A DNA stretch of 64,000 nucleotides from Liolophura sinensis (Eukaryota; Mollusca; Polyplacophora; Chitonida; Chitonidae): NCBI RefSeq assembly GCF_032854445.1, contig NC_088301.1, positions 5,564,044 to 5,628,043 on the forward strand, written 5' to 3'. Under the pieces are notes generated by a model. That model saw only the letters and a list, made by a program, of their open reading frames with translations, was not told the DNA's origin and searched no databases. Position 1 is the first letter of the stretch, and each line of letters opens with the position of its first letter. The position numbers and the translations under genes are program-made. This document shows, one piece after another, positions 1 through 11,800 of this stretch.

Positions 1-165
1 TTGAGATCTCTATCTCAGCAAGTTATGTGTAAGACCAATGGTCTACTACAACTCATCAGTATATAGAATCTACCATTGTTTCTTTCCATCTCAACAAGTT
101 ATCTGTTAGACCAATAGTCTATTATTTAATTCAGTTTTTTGATGCTACCATTGCTTCACTTCACT

Positions 166-199
166 CACTGGAACACGAAAACAAGACAACGATAATCAT
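166..199 (-). pseudogene. Relic signal-peptide exon of a gene A paralogue (copy 1)
   Basis: The minus strand reads ATGATTATCGTTGTCTTG, matching the start of gene A exon 1, followed by a shortened core and a GTGAGTG donor-like sequence. Upstream sequence (about 200-560) aligns with the gene A promoter region 14935-15460. The remaining exons would lie left of the window. Confidence 0.65.
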
Positions 200-1850
200 C
201 TTGAACACTGCAGTAAAACAGCAGCATCTGAGCTATGACTGTATAAGCGTAATGAGTGTTAGTCCTGCGAAAGAATGATTGACGCTAAAGCTGTTACGCG
301 GCTAGTGAATTATACTCATATATTCTCATATGATACGTGATACCTTTTAACATCTACTTGTGGATAGCTTGGGAATGTTCTTGATGGTGCTGGCACGTAT
401 TTCCTGTTACTGACTGTACTGTCACACATTCATCACAATAGAAATTTCACTTTATGCGGGACTAGATATTTGAGTGTATATTTGGGTATAAATCATACAG
501 ATGCCTCTGGTTAAGAGGTGACATTTGCTGTATTAACAGACTTTCTTACAGAAAATGGAATGCGAAAGATTACGGAGAAATGTAAGTATGATGGCAGTAA
601 AATGAATATCAAATTGCATTCATGTTAAAGCCTCTCCTTTCAATGTTAGCGACCTAATACTGGCGTGGAATCGCAATGTTACTGTACTTTTTAGGTCTAT
701 GGACAGTAAACTTCCACGTTAACGTTGGGTTTGTTCGGTGCTTTATCGGCATTATTTCTTCTATGTTAGCCAAATTGTTACCAGACCTTTTACATTTTAA
801 AACAGTAGAGTGAATTTTGGTTTGTTTAGGGGTTTGTTTAGACATCAGATCTTTTAAGGGATAATACATGGTATAAAACATCAAGGACATTGCCTCTGAT
901 TAATAATAATTACAACAGAGTGCATAGCAGCTTTTCTGTTACGTGAGGTGGACATTTTGGAAGTCCTTAGATGTTAAAGGACCTGGTGTGGTAAGGCGGG
1001 GAATCGGCCCCAGTGCAAGAAACTGTGCACCTCTAGAAGCGAAACTGACTATAGCTGCGTCAGCTGTTGAAACACTCGTAAGGCTACTTCTTTTTTCATG
1101 TATGTTTTACTTCTCTTTTCCTGTTAGCATGCGACTATTAAAACTCCAGACATGCACCGACGCAATGTATAGGTCATAAGATCGAAAAATGGTGGCCTGC
1201 TCCAATCACACTGAAATATCTTTTTTTATGTATTAGACACCGTAGAGTGGGGTGAATCACTGCACCACACACGTAACGTTCTGAAAAATTCTTGAGGAGG
1301 CAGTTATGCACCAATCAGTTAAATACATATAGAACAGATGTTCAGCCTTATACTTCCGCCAAGCATAACATGTTAATGTTAATAACAGCTCGAGGGCCAC
1401 GTGTGATCTCAAACAGGATTCAAGTATGAATTTGTTATAATTGCCACAAGTTACGTAATAAAATAGCTTAACAATTATCCATTCTAATTCAAAGATAACA
1501 TTTATTTATTGTAAGGCAGCCTATATCTCTCTTTCCCGCAAAAAGATTGTTGCCAAAGACAAAAAATCCCACAAAGATTCGAACTCTGTAAGCTGTTCTC
1601 CAGTTCACTGTACTATGAAGTATACCTGATAGACAATAGCAGAAATATGGATTTTAAGCTGGCCAAAATATGACAAAGCTAAACATTTTATAAAGTTTAT
1701 TGTTTTTTTACATTTGGAGATTAACGTTAACCAAAACGAAACTTTGACAGTGAAATACACTCATGAAAGTTTCAGTAAAGATATTTTTCTGGCTGATCTT
1801 CATACTGAAAATTTCATGCAAGGTATTGAATTGTTCAGAGGGCTAGGGAT

Positions 1851-2135
1851 GGCTAGTAACAGAAACACCACAAAATGGGGAGAGGCCTACGGGTGGCTAG
1901 TAACTGATACACCACAAAATGGGTAGAGGCCTACGGGTGGCTAGTAACAGATACACCACAAAATGGGCAGAGGGCTACGGGTGGTTAGTAACAGATACAC
2001 CACAAAATGGGGAGAGGCCTACGGGTGTCTAGTAAAAGATACACCACAAAATGACCAGAGGCCTACGGGTGGCTAGTAACAGGTACACCACAAATGGTCA
2101 GAGGCCTACGGGTGGCTAGTAACAGACAGACCATG
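1851..2135 (+). repeat. 44-bp minisatellite, about 7 units
   Basis: Unit begins GGCTAGTAACAGATACACC and ends AGAGGCCTACGGGT. Units differ at a few positions. The counterpart array has 8 units. Confidence 0.95.
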
Positions 2136-3523
2136 AAATGGACAGATTTGCATTTTAAGGTCATTTAAAAAAAATGACAAATTTATTAAGAGTAAGACAT
2201 TAAATCTAAACTAAAGTGTCTTATGAATTCATTATTTGAAATGAGTACATATAAAAACAATTATAAACCGCAAGGGTGAGGGCGAAAAACAGACAACATG
2301 GGACACAAGAAACATAACTGAGTACGTAAAACCCCAAAAAGGAGAGTAGGGTGGGATTTCGGAAATTAACCATATCATGCAGCATGCACATACGTCCATC
2401 TCGGTTTACGTCTAAGCAGAAAAGGACCCCCAAGGCCTATAACACCGCCACGAGGCCACTGTATATGTAAATATTGCCATGGCAGCATGAGCTAACCTGT
2501 GACGAGCGCGCACTTAGCAAACTCATGGGTAATCTCTTATTCATATTATATTGACTGATGTTACCTGAAAGTAATTTGATTGTCTGATGTTACACTGAAA
2601 GTGTAATTGTGATTACTTGACTGTACTGCGAATTTCACATGAAATACATGACCTGTATAAAAACAACATCGACAACACCAATATGGCGCAAAATATTAAT
2701 AAATAACTGTCATCTTTGGTTTACCCGCACCTCTGCTGTTAATTTCTTATACAATGGCACATTACTGTGTGAGTATTCAGAGGAACTCTCGTATCGGCTG
2801 ATCGAGTTGAGGCAAACAATCACCACTATTGAACATTTGACCTAGAGATTTTGTTTCCCTGACTTTGATTTCTCAGTCGTCCTACATGTCTTATGCATAT
2901 CTAACATTTTATTGCTAACGAAAATGAAATATTCATGGGGTTATTTTTAATAAAGGTATGTGTTGTTGACGGTTGATTACAACAACAACAACAGTCAAAT
3001 TTCAGTGATTGATTGTCAGAAACTTTTGGTGTAAAATGTACTCAATGTAGGCTTAGCACTAATAGTTCATGGAACAGGTGTATATTGCTGGAGTTTCTAT
3101 GATCTTGTCTCAATTAGAAACTATTTAGATATTTATTTCCGATCGAAATAATTCACGTCACTTCGTCGTGGTTTGTAAAGTCTGCAATGATGTTCTGCAT
3201 TTCGGATTGGAGGCTTTGGAATCTAGGATTTTGATAATTACGAAAACGGCTCATGTGTTATATTGGTATAGTTAGAAAAAGCAGATTTTATAGTATCTGT
3301 GTTCTTCAAACTAAAATTTAATATAGCATTATTTGATAGAAATTACAGGAATTTTATTTTTGTTGACATAGGGAAATGACGTTATTTTAGCCATGTTTGC
3401 TTCGCGATCATAGTAAATTATAAGCGGGACGCAGTAAGAGGCAAACTCTGTTCAATGCACGTCAGCCAGTCAAAATGTAGGATTTTTGGTGATTAGCATC
3501 GCCTACTCTGTCTACACGCTGTA

Positions 3524-3560
3524 AAAGGGCATCGATCATGGCGAATGATCGATGCCTTTA
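3524..3560. other. Short near-perfect hairpin
   Basis: AAAGGGCATCGATCAT and ATGATCGATGCCTTT face each other across a 5-nt loop (GGCGA), with one bulged G. It is unchanged in the second block copy at about 23297-23333. Confidence 0.7.
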
Positions 3561-4911
3561 ACGTCGTACTTAACAGTTTTTCAGTCATATGACAACGAAA
3601 GAATCCTTAGAGCAAGGGGCAGAGGATTAGTTAGAAGATGCCACAGATGAAAATTTACAGCTATTGAAGTATACAGATGCAGGCAACTATACGGTCTAAA
3701 AAAAGAAAACAAACAAAAAAAAAAAAACAAAAAAAAAAACAGCCTGTACATCAATGAGCAACCCAGAGGTGATCAGCACAGAGATTTACCAGGGATCGCT
3801 GATCCTCCCAAGTGGAGCCGATCTTGACTGACAGCGGACGGAGCTTGTGTATTCGACCCTGCGGGAGATTTGCTCGGTCTGGCGGGAGATTTGCCTCTCC
3901 CTTGCGGGAGATCAGTAATCTTCAGTATGTTATGCAGGAAGGATTTTGTGTTTTACTAAGGGACTGTGACTCTGTGGGTTAGAGAGCTACTTCTCTTGCA
4001 CTAAAATACACATAAGGATAATGGTTAGGTAGAAATTCCAGCACATATATTTGTCGTAATATTTTAAATTGCTGAAGACTCTTCACAGTCTATAGCTGTG
4101 TTAACAAGCCTCTCAGAGTTATTCCCCCTGAAACTCTCTCCCATAAATGGTGTTGCTGATTCTGATGGAATTCTAGTATTTGATGATTTGACAGTATACA
4201 TGTGAAAAAATGCATTTCACTGTTTAGTGTTCGAACTGAAAAAAACTAATCTTCGGATCTTTTCTTATGCTGTTCTTGCTGATTTACTGAAATAAACAGA
4301 ACTGAAATAATGATTGGAGTATTGAGAGTAAATCCATATTTCTGTTCTCTTGTCTCCAAATACTTGAGGTAAATATTGGTCTCGTACGCTACCAAAATAT
4401 AAAACTTTTTACCTCGGAGTCGATAGAGATTAACTGGTGATAAACAGAAAGCAAAGCCTGTACACTTCATCTCTAAACATCATAAGACTGTTTTTTTGTT
4501 TTTTTTTTAAATCAGCTACACTACATTTTATAATCGGAGACGGCTGTGAAAACAGAGGAGATAACTTTTAAGCCAGATCAAAGCCAGTGATAAAATGTAC
4601 ATGTGTTAATTTAATCGCACACTGTCCCATCATAAAAAAAAACTATTATAGCTCTGATATAATTGGTATAAAGATACTGCGACTCGATTGAACGAAAAAT
4701 TTGCGCTTTTGATCGAGAGAGCATTTTTGGCCCGTTATTACTAAGCAACCATATGGTCATATAACTTTTATGGGCAAACCGACCAAATTTTATACTTCTG
4801 ACTTGGAAACTTAGAGAATTGTGCTGGGATTTTGAAATTTGCACTTTCTTATCGTATCTATCTGGTGCTGATTATCCGCTTTACCCACCAGGTCCTTTGT
4901 ATATTTTATTT

Positions 4912-5030
4912 ATTCATTTATTAATTTATTTGATTTGTGTTTTACGATGTACTCAAGATTATTTCACTTATACGACGGCGATTAGCATTATGCTGGGAGG
5001 AAACCGGACAGAGCCGGGAAAGGGGGGGGG
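4912..5030 (-). repeat. SINE family 1 fragment (3' part)
   Basis: Tail-side part of the tRNA-headed SINE (TTTACGATGTACTCAAGATT, ACGACGGCG), diverged and ending in a G tract. The duplicated copy lies at 24700-24815. Confidence 0.85.
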
Positions 5031-6112
5031 GCGTTGAGTATTCAGAAAATTTTAAAAATAGTTGTAAACTGAAGGAATGATTTCAGTTAAACTAATGTCA
5101 TAAAGTGCCCAATATTTACGTTCTTGGCGTAGACATGGGCACATGCAACCCACAAACAAAAGCTCATAGGACTTTGGCACGTGGATTTTCGGCTCTGAGT
5201 GAAAACTGTGCACTTTAAGTTTAAGAAAGGGTTGTATCACAAAAAATTTCGTATACACGCTGGAATGTGTACACTTGACACGAATGATCAGTGACAGCAG
5301 TGGCGACTGTCTCGCCTCCTGGCAAACCACCACATCTGGGGTTCCCTTTAACCGTTCGTGTAAATTCTTAACTAACAGCACAGTGGCTTAAGCATAATTA
5401 GATACAAACAATACAATGAGGTAATTGTGGTTTTTAGAAATTATACATGTTGGTATTTATACGATATAATATGGGCCTATGTGCTAACTGGCAAATAGTC
5501 ACACGTACCGCTGTCAATTTTCACAGGTTAGAATCAGGTGTGAATGGCCCAAGGTAGTAGCATGATTTATAGAATTATTCGAATTTCTGATTAATAACTA
5601 ACTGCTCTGGCCTGTTAGCAGAAATATATTTATTCATAAATGAATAAGACTATATGCAGACTATATACGTTGAAAATCAATCAGCTTTACAAAACCATAC
5701 AGTTTCCATTAACCTAAAGCTTTATAAACTGCCTTCTGACGGTACATAATTCCTATACAATCTGTATATTCCGCTCACGTTGATCGTATAACAAAAGGGA
5801 CTTCATTTATGAATGGCAATATTCCCAGAAAACCCTGTATATAGTATATGTAAGTGAAACTTTGAACTCCAGTCTTTACCATCAATAGTCACCGTTCAGA
5901 GTTTCTTAAGTTTTACCAAACACAACAGCCATTGGTTACAATTTTTTCGTCACAACGTGAAAGATGTATGGTGCAATATTATTTGTAAGTATATATATCT
6001 ACTTTCGCTTAACACGGCACTTTTGGGATGTATAACCATTTTTAGTTTCCATAAAAACACATACTTAATGTAAAAGTTGCAATACTTATTTATCTATTTT
6101 TTTCTTTTTGTT

Positions 6113-6331
6113 TTGATTGGTGTTTTACGCGGTACTCAATAATATAAGAATACACTTAAACCACGGCGGCCAGCATTATTTTGGGAAGACAATGGGCAGA
6201 ACCCTGTGGGGAACCCACGACATCCACAGGCTGCTGGCAGACCTTCCCATGTACGGTCGGAGAACTCACAGCGACGGCATTGGTGGGAAGCTCCTGGGTC
6301 ATTGCGCCGCGTTAGTGTTCTAACCCCTCAT
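6113..6331 (-). repeat. SINE family 1, diverged copy
   Basis: Starts TGATTGGTGTTTTACGC and runs toward the tRNA-like head, which is cut short here. An internal stretch is missing relative to other copies. Confidence 0.85.
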
Positions 6332-6807
6332 AATTGAGAGAGTTAATGTAAATTCAGGGTAAGTTAAGTTCACGGTATGAACTGCATGTAACTGTCTCCG
6401 TATTCCCCAGTACAGAACATACAGAACATATAGAAAATTGTTTTCAGAAACCAATTCAGTGCCAAGTGAGGCAGCAACAAGTATCATTTTTAAAGTTTTA
6501 AGCATGACCTTACCTGGGTTTGACCCCAGATCTTCCGATTTCGTGGCGGACGCTCAAACCAATAAACCACCAAACAACCCATATGACAACCTAAAAGAGC
6601 ACAATACAACACTGCCCTTGACACTGCGCATGGTTGGAATATTACAACTCGCTAAACACAAATTCAATATCATAAAGGACACTCTTCCATACAATTGAAG
6701 TATAACACCCTACATGACACTTCCCACAATTACCGTATAAGACATCCAACAACACTTTACCCATTAACTTCATGCCACCTCACACAGATGTAGCGCTTCA
6801 CACGGTT

Positions 6808-7200
6808 TGAACAAACTCCATGCAGTGGGACAACTTACACTAGTGTCTCTGCAAATTGACTACATCGCTTTAATTTCCTAAAATCCACCACTAAATCTAT
6901 ACTGCCGTGAGATCATATACTACAAGAGATAAAATAAAATTGATTTAGTAAGGTTATTATACTAAGTTGGTTAGCGCGGTAGTGCAGCGTAATGACCCAG
7001 TAGTCTCTTACCAATGCGGTCGCTGGGAGTTCAAGTCCAGCTCATGCTGGCTTCCTCTCCGGCCGTACGTGGGAAGGTTTGCGGATGGTCGTGGGTTTCC
7101 CCCGGGCTGTGCCCGGTTTCCACCCACCATAATGCTGGCCGCCGTCGTATAAGTGAAATATTCTTGAGCACGGCGTAAAACACCAATCAAATAAAAACAA
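6808..7200 (+). repeat. Duplicated block R, copy 1, including a SINE
   Basis: Homologous to 16888-17262: a ~150-bp unique part (GTGAGATCATATACTAC) followed by the same SINE insertion. A 30-bp stretch near 6820 is missing from the other copy. The shared SINE shows the duplication is younger than the insertion. Confidence 0.85.
6967..7200 (+). repeat. SINE family 1, near full length
   Basis: Head-to-tail copy: a GTTGGTTAGCGCGG tRNA-like A-box region, GAGTTCAAGTCCAGC as B box, a central body, and the tail TAAAACACCAATCAAATAAA. Confidence 0.9.
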
Positions 7201-8149
7201 AATGCATGTATGTTATACTAAAACTTGTGAACATCTTCAAATATAACATTGTCACTAACAGGGTTTACAGTTAAGTGAGAGTAATTTAGATACCTGATGT
7301 CGCCCTCCATCAAACATGTTGATCTCCGCCCAGTACCCAACATGCCATTGGTTTTAAATAATTCTGATGTCACCGCGGGAAATGAGTACTTGCCTTCGAA
7401 ACTGAGCTAATGGGCTTAAACATTATGGATTAGAAAAAGTGCTCGAATTTTATTTTCCTTGCAAGAATATGAACTTCCAAAATATTGCTGTTACGTGTCA
7501 CTGACCAGCGGCAATTTTGATAGCGAGTATGACTGATTTTATTTAAATATTGTTGAATATAGGCGACAAGCTAAAAGAAGTAGACGATAGAAAGATCTAT
7601 AATGGCTTCACTGCCTCGTTGCAATGTTGAAATATGGAGCAAACACAAGGGAGGAATGTTAACTGGCAGTTCTTCCAATCTGATTGTGCCTAATGCAGTG
7701 GCACACACAACGTCATATGACATAAGTAATCCTCCTTGTTTCATGTATATCTCTATACGCCAACCTGCTGTGTTTATGCTGTCTGTCACCATTCCTGGCC
7801 AGGTTCTAGTGAAACGTCCAACATCCGGAAGACGAATGCTGGATTCAAACATTTGGATGTGATCAGTGTTTCTTAACGAGATTTTGAATGTTGTGAAATC
7901 ACCAGTCGTATCAGTCGACCAGAAAAAGATTCTCTAGGGTGTTGGTGATTGACACGTGACCAAGTAAGAAGATAAGCAGATCCGTGGGTAGGGAAGTTGA
8001 GTAGATTATTGCTACACTTCTATTCACAATAGCCCCAAACATCAGGTAACTTTGTACTGTCAGCAGAGACATGCACATATGAACTGAGGACCGTCAAGAG
8101 CATAAGAAAAGTCGGTTAACTTATAATGAGACAACAAGGTGTATAAACG

Positions 8150-8155
8150 TTTATT
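8150..8155 (-). promoter_or_regulatory. Polyadenylation signal candidate of gene A
   Basis: AATAAA on the minus strand about 185 nt after the gene A stop codon; the first canonical hexamer I see downstream. Confidence 0.5.
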
Positions 8156-8338
8156 TGTGTTGATGAAGGTAAATATGTTGAAGTATTCTTCGATTTTTTC
8201 ATCTGGTATGTTATTGTACACATGCTTCTTTGCTATAACATCTCAGTGTAATGCATTTAATCGCATAAGTGTGAATGCAAAACATTGAATACTTCAGAGA
8301 TATTAACAGCTATTACATGACCAAATCAACTGAAAAGA

Positions 8339-8832
8339 TTATTTTGTGCAAACGACACAGGTAATCTCATAACCGTCCACATATGGTGGACAAGGTAGTG
8401 AGCCACACGCCGCCTCCACCACGTACAGGAGATTTCCATCGAGGTCGGAAGCGGTGGCGGGATGAGTATCTGGATCCTGGTCCACGCACACGTACTCAGA
8501 CTTGTGGTACGTGTGGTGTTGGGACATAAGAAACCCGAGATACTCCACGGTCCATCCCGATGGACACTCGAGTCGGGCTGGGATCATCAGGTGACTCAAC
8601 CTTCCCGGAGTATAGCACACAGCACACTGGGCCTCTCTGTTATGAGGAAGGACTCCCCCCGAGTTTGTTGTGTAGAAGACATCATTCCCAGAACTTATCT
8701 GAAACTCAGTTCCATACAGATACGATTTGGATTGATGTCCAGGGTAGGTTTTGTTGAACTGGGGATCCAGTGGGAGACACAACTGGTTAGCTCCACTTCC
8801 TGTATGCTTGTAGTAAGAGCCAGCCATTATAC
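8339..8832 (-). CDS. Gene A exon 6: C-terminal C4-like domain
   Basis: The terminal exon starts after acceptor TTATCTTTAG in phase 1 and runs 494 nt to TAA. It encodes 163 residues with the family motifs AGSYYKHTGSGANQLCLP, SYLYGTEF, CAVC, PARLECPSGW, SEYVCVDQDP, CGSLPCPPYV and CVVCTK. Ten cysteines are visible, suggesting several disulfides. The reading frame stays open about 130 nt upstream of the acceptor, but that stretch lacks family motifs and is intronic in this model. Confidence 0.93.
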
Positions 8833-11800
8833 CTAAAGATAAAGCACATTTGAAATTAATAGAAAAGATACAGCTACTTCCTGTAGTTTTGAGCCCGTAA
8901 ACGATGTGCACAAACCTATGTTCATAAGAATATCCAGTGGTGTCACACACATGGACGCTTGACACCTCATCATTTGATGTGTAGGTACTACAAGCAGCTC
9001 AGTAGTACCACTACTGCACTAGTTCACAAAAAAGCCGTTATTGTATAGTACTAGTGTTCTGGTACACTTCAGGACATAACGACTCCTCGTTGTGGTATAA
9101 TTTAGAAATTGTTAAGTTCGACGTTAAACAATACACAAGCCTACATATCTATAAACGTAGATACATACGTACATGCATACATGCGTACGTACCTACATAC
9201 GTATATACCTACGTACATACATACATTCATACCAATTCACCCACATACCTACGTACAAATATACGTACATAAGTATATACCTATATACATACATACACAC
9301 ATACATACATACATACATACATACATACATACATACATACATACATACATACATACATACATACATACATACATACATACATACATACATACATACATAC
9401 ATACATACATACATACATACATACATACATACATACATACATACATACATACATGCGTACATACATAGGTATATACACACATACATACATACATTCTTAC
9501 ATATATACATACATACAAATGTACACGCATACATACATACGTACATACGAACACGCATACGTAGATCAATACATACGTACATACCTACAAACATACATAC
9601 GTACATACCTACCTACAGACATACACACATATCTATACACCTATATACATACGTACAAATATACGTACATAAGTATATACCTATATACATACATACGTAC
9701 ATACGAGCATACATACATGCGTATATATCTACACACCTACATACCTACCTACCTACATACATGCGTGGATACCCGTATACCTAGCTACATATATACGTAC
9801 ATACGTAAATACATAAATACCTACATAAATACATATGTACATAGATATGTACATATCTAAATACATACAAACGTAATGACATACGTTGTACCTCCATACG
9901 TACATAGATACATATATACATACCCTTATACCTACATACGTACATACCCACATACCTACATACGTACAAACATACATATGTACTTACCTACATTTATACG
10001 TTTTTTTTTTGTTTTTTTTTGATTGGTGTTTTACGCCGTACTCAAGAATATTTCACTTATACGACGGCGGCCAGCATTATGGTGGGTGGAAACCGGGCAC
10101 AGCCCGGGGGAAACCCACGACCATCCGCAGGTTGCTGTAAGACCTTCTCACGTACGGCCGCCAGCATGAGCTGGACTTGAACTCACAGCGACCGCATTGG
10201 TGAGAGACTCCTGGGTCATTACGCTGCGCTAGCGCTTTAACCGACTGAGCCACGGAGGCCCCCATTTATACGTAAGTACCAACATACCTGGATACAGACA
10301 TACATATATACCTACATATCTACACACCTACATGCCTACCTACCTACCTACATACATAAATACATATGAGCTTATGAGTTTATTACAGGACAGCAGGGGA
10401 TGTTCATTACCATCAGTCTATTGTACTTCAGTGGTTTATGTGCACAACCGTTGGTTATTACACCTTGTTAGTTTATGTGTACGTTTATTCGTCTTTTTCA
10501 TCTCAGCAACTTGTTGCTGTCTCGCTTGTCGGTCAGTTTTGAGAAGTTAGAGCAAGGGGACATGACTGGTTAGCTTTGTTTCAATATAATGTGACTGGCA
10601 AGGGTGGGTTGTCATGTTTGGTGTCTTTGGCGTGATAGAAACTGAGGAGGGCAAAGATTTGTTTTGAAAAACAAATTGATGACAAAAGACGGACCTAAGC
10701 TTAAGGTCGTCGTATGTTTGTTTGGAGACACAGCCACTGTTTTGTGTGCACGTGGTGACGTAAGCACTTGGACAAACGCATTTGTTTGTGTACTTGTTAT
10801 ACGTTAAAGAGAGAACGACCACACTTGTGTGTGGTGAAGTCAACAGGAGAAGAAATAACATTCTAAAAGAGATTTGAAATTTTAACTTCAGTCTATGATC
10901 GCTTTGCAATCTCGGGGCCAGCACCTATATGATGACGTCAAAAGGAGAGCACACCACATTAGGGTGTTATTTAGGGTCTATGCTGACGTCAGTACAGGGA
11001 CGACCATCAGCAAGAGTGAATGCCGAATGAGAAAGATGCTAGTCCGTCAATCCTTAGGTCACTTAAGCTGTTAGTTCAGTTCTAATCTCAGAAAATATCT
11101 AAAGGCTCTTGCTAATCGTAACTCTTGAAAATTTTTGTGCAACTTAGCTACAATATGCTTATTTTTTACCTGAATATAATCTTTGCGAATGATCCGGACA
11201 GATATTTCTTCCCCAGCGGGTGTAGACCACTCCTCCTGAAAATCGGTAAAACACACTGGAATGACTAGCTAATACTAAAATCAACAGGTACTTTTAAACA
11301 CGGTGTGGCTATGTTTTGGCAAAGTGAAGCGTCACTTCTGATGTCTTTAGCATAATGCTACAGTGGGACAGCATACATATGTCGACACTGTCCAGATCTG
11401 CTACCAGTACATCTCAGTCGTGATATATAATATAAGGGTATAAACGACGTTAAACACAGTTAAGTCAGGAAAAAATTATGCAGGATTTTTACTTATTCGC
11501 TAGTTACAACAGGTCGAGTATTGATATCATATACTTGGTCATTTGGTTTACAAACCCCTATTTTACAGCAAGCATATTTAAATTTTATTTACTTTCATAA
11601 CCTGGCTTAACCTTCAAGATCAGTATATAGCTACTAAATAAAAGATACAGAAAAACCAAATTGGACACGACCACGTCAAATTGCTCAGTAGTGATAAAAT
11701 GTATATGTTCTTATATTACAATAGAAAAGCCAACTAACAGAATCATTTCAATTGCTGCTAAAAGAATTGGCCATTCATTGCCCCTTTACTATAAATGTCA

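Larger units (their letters stand above)
1..6808 (+). repeat. Segmental duplication, copy 1
   Basis: Collinear with 19728-26692 at very high identity by eye (several translated stretches of 60-109 residues are identical or differ by one to a few positions). Homology ends abruptly at the CACACGGTT near 6808. The left end is cut by the window edge. It contains a relic signal exon (about 166-199), a 44-bp minisatellite, a short hairpin near 3524 and two SINE fragments. No gene that I can support as functional was found. Confidence 0.95.

Noticed and set aside
654-1179. Two 78-codon frames conserved in both block copies
   Set aside because: Conservation is explained by recent duplication of the DNA. 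No motif or coding signature is visible.
8462-8836. Plus-strand frame of 124 codons opposite gene A exon 6
   Set aside because: It is the antisense shadow of a well-supported exon.
9109-9980. Long overlapping open frames of Tyr-Ile-His-Thr and Met-Tyr-Val-Cys repeats on both strands
   Set aside because: They follow from translating a CATA microsatellite, whose repeat has no stop in several frames. No start context, domain or flanking exon supports a protein.
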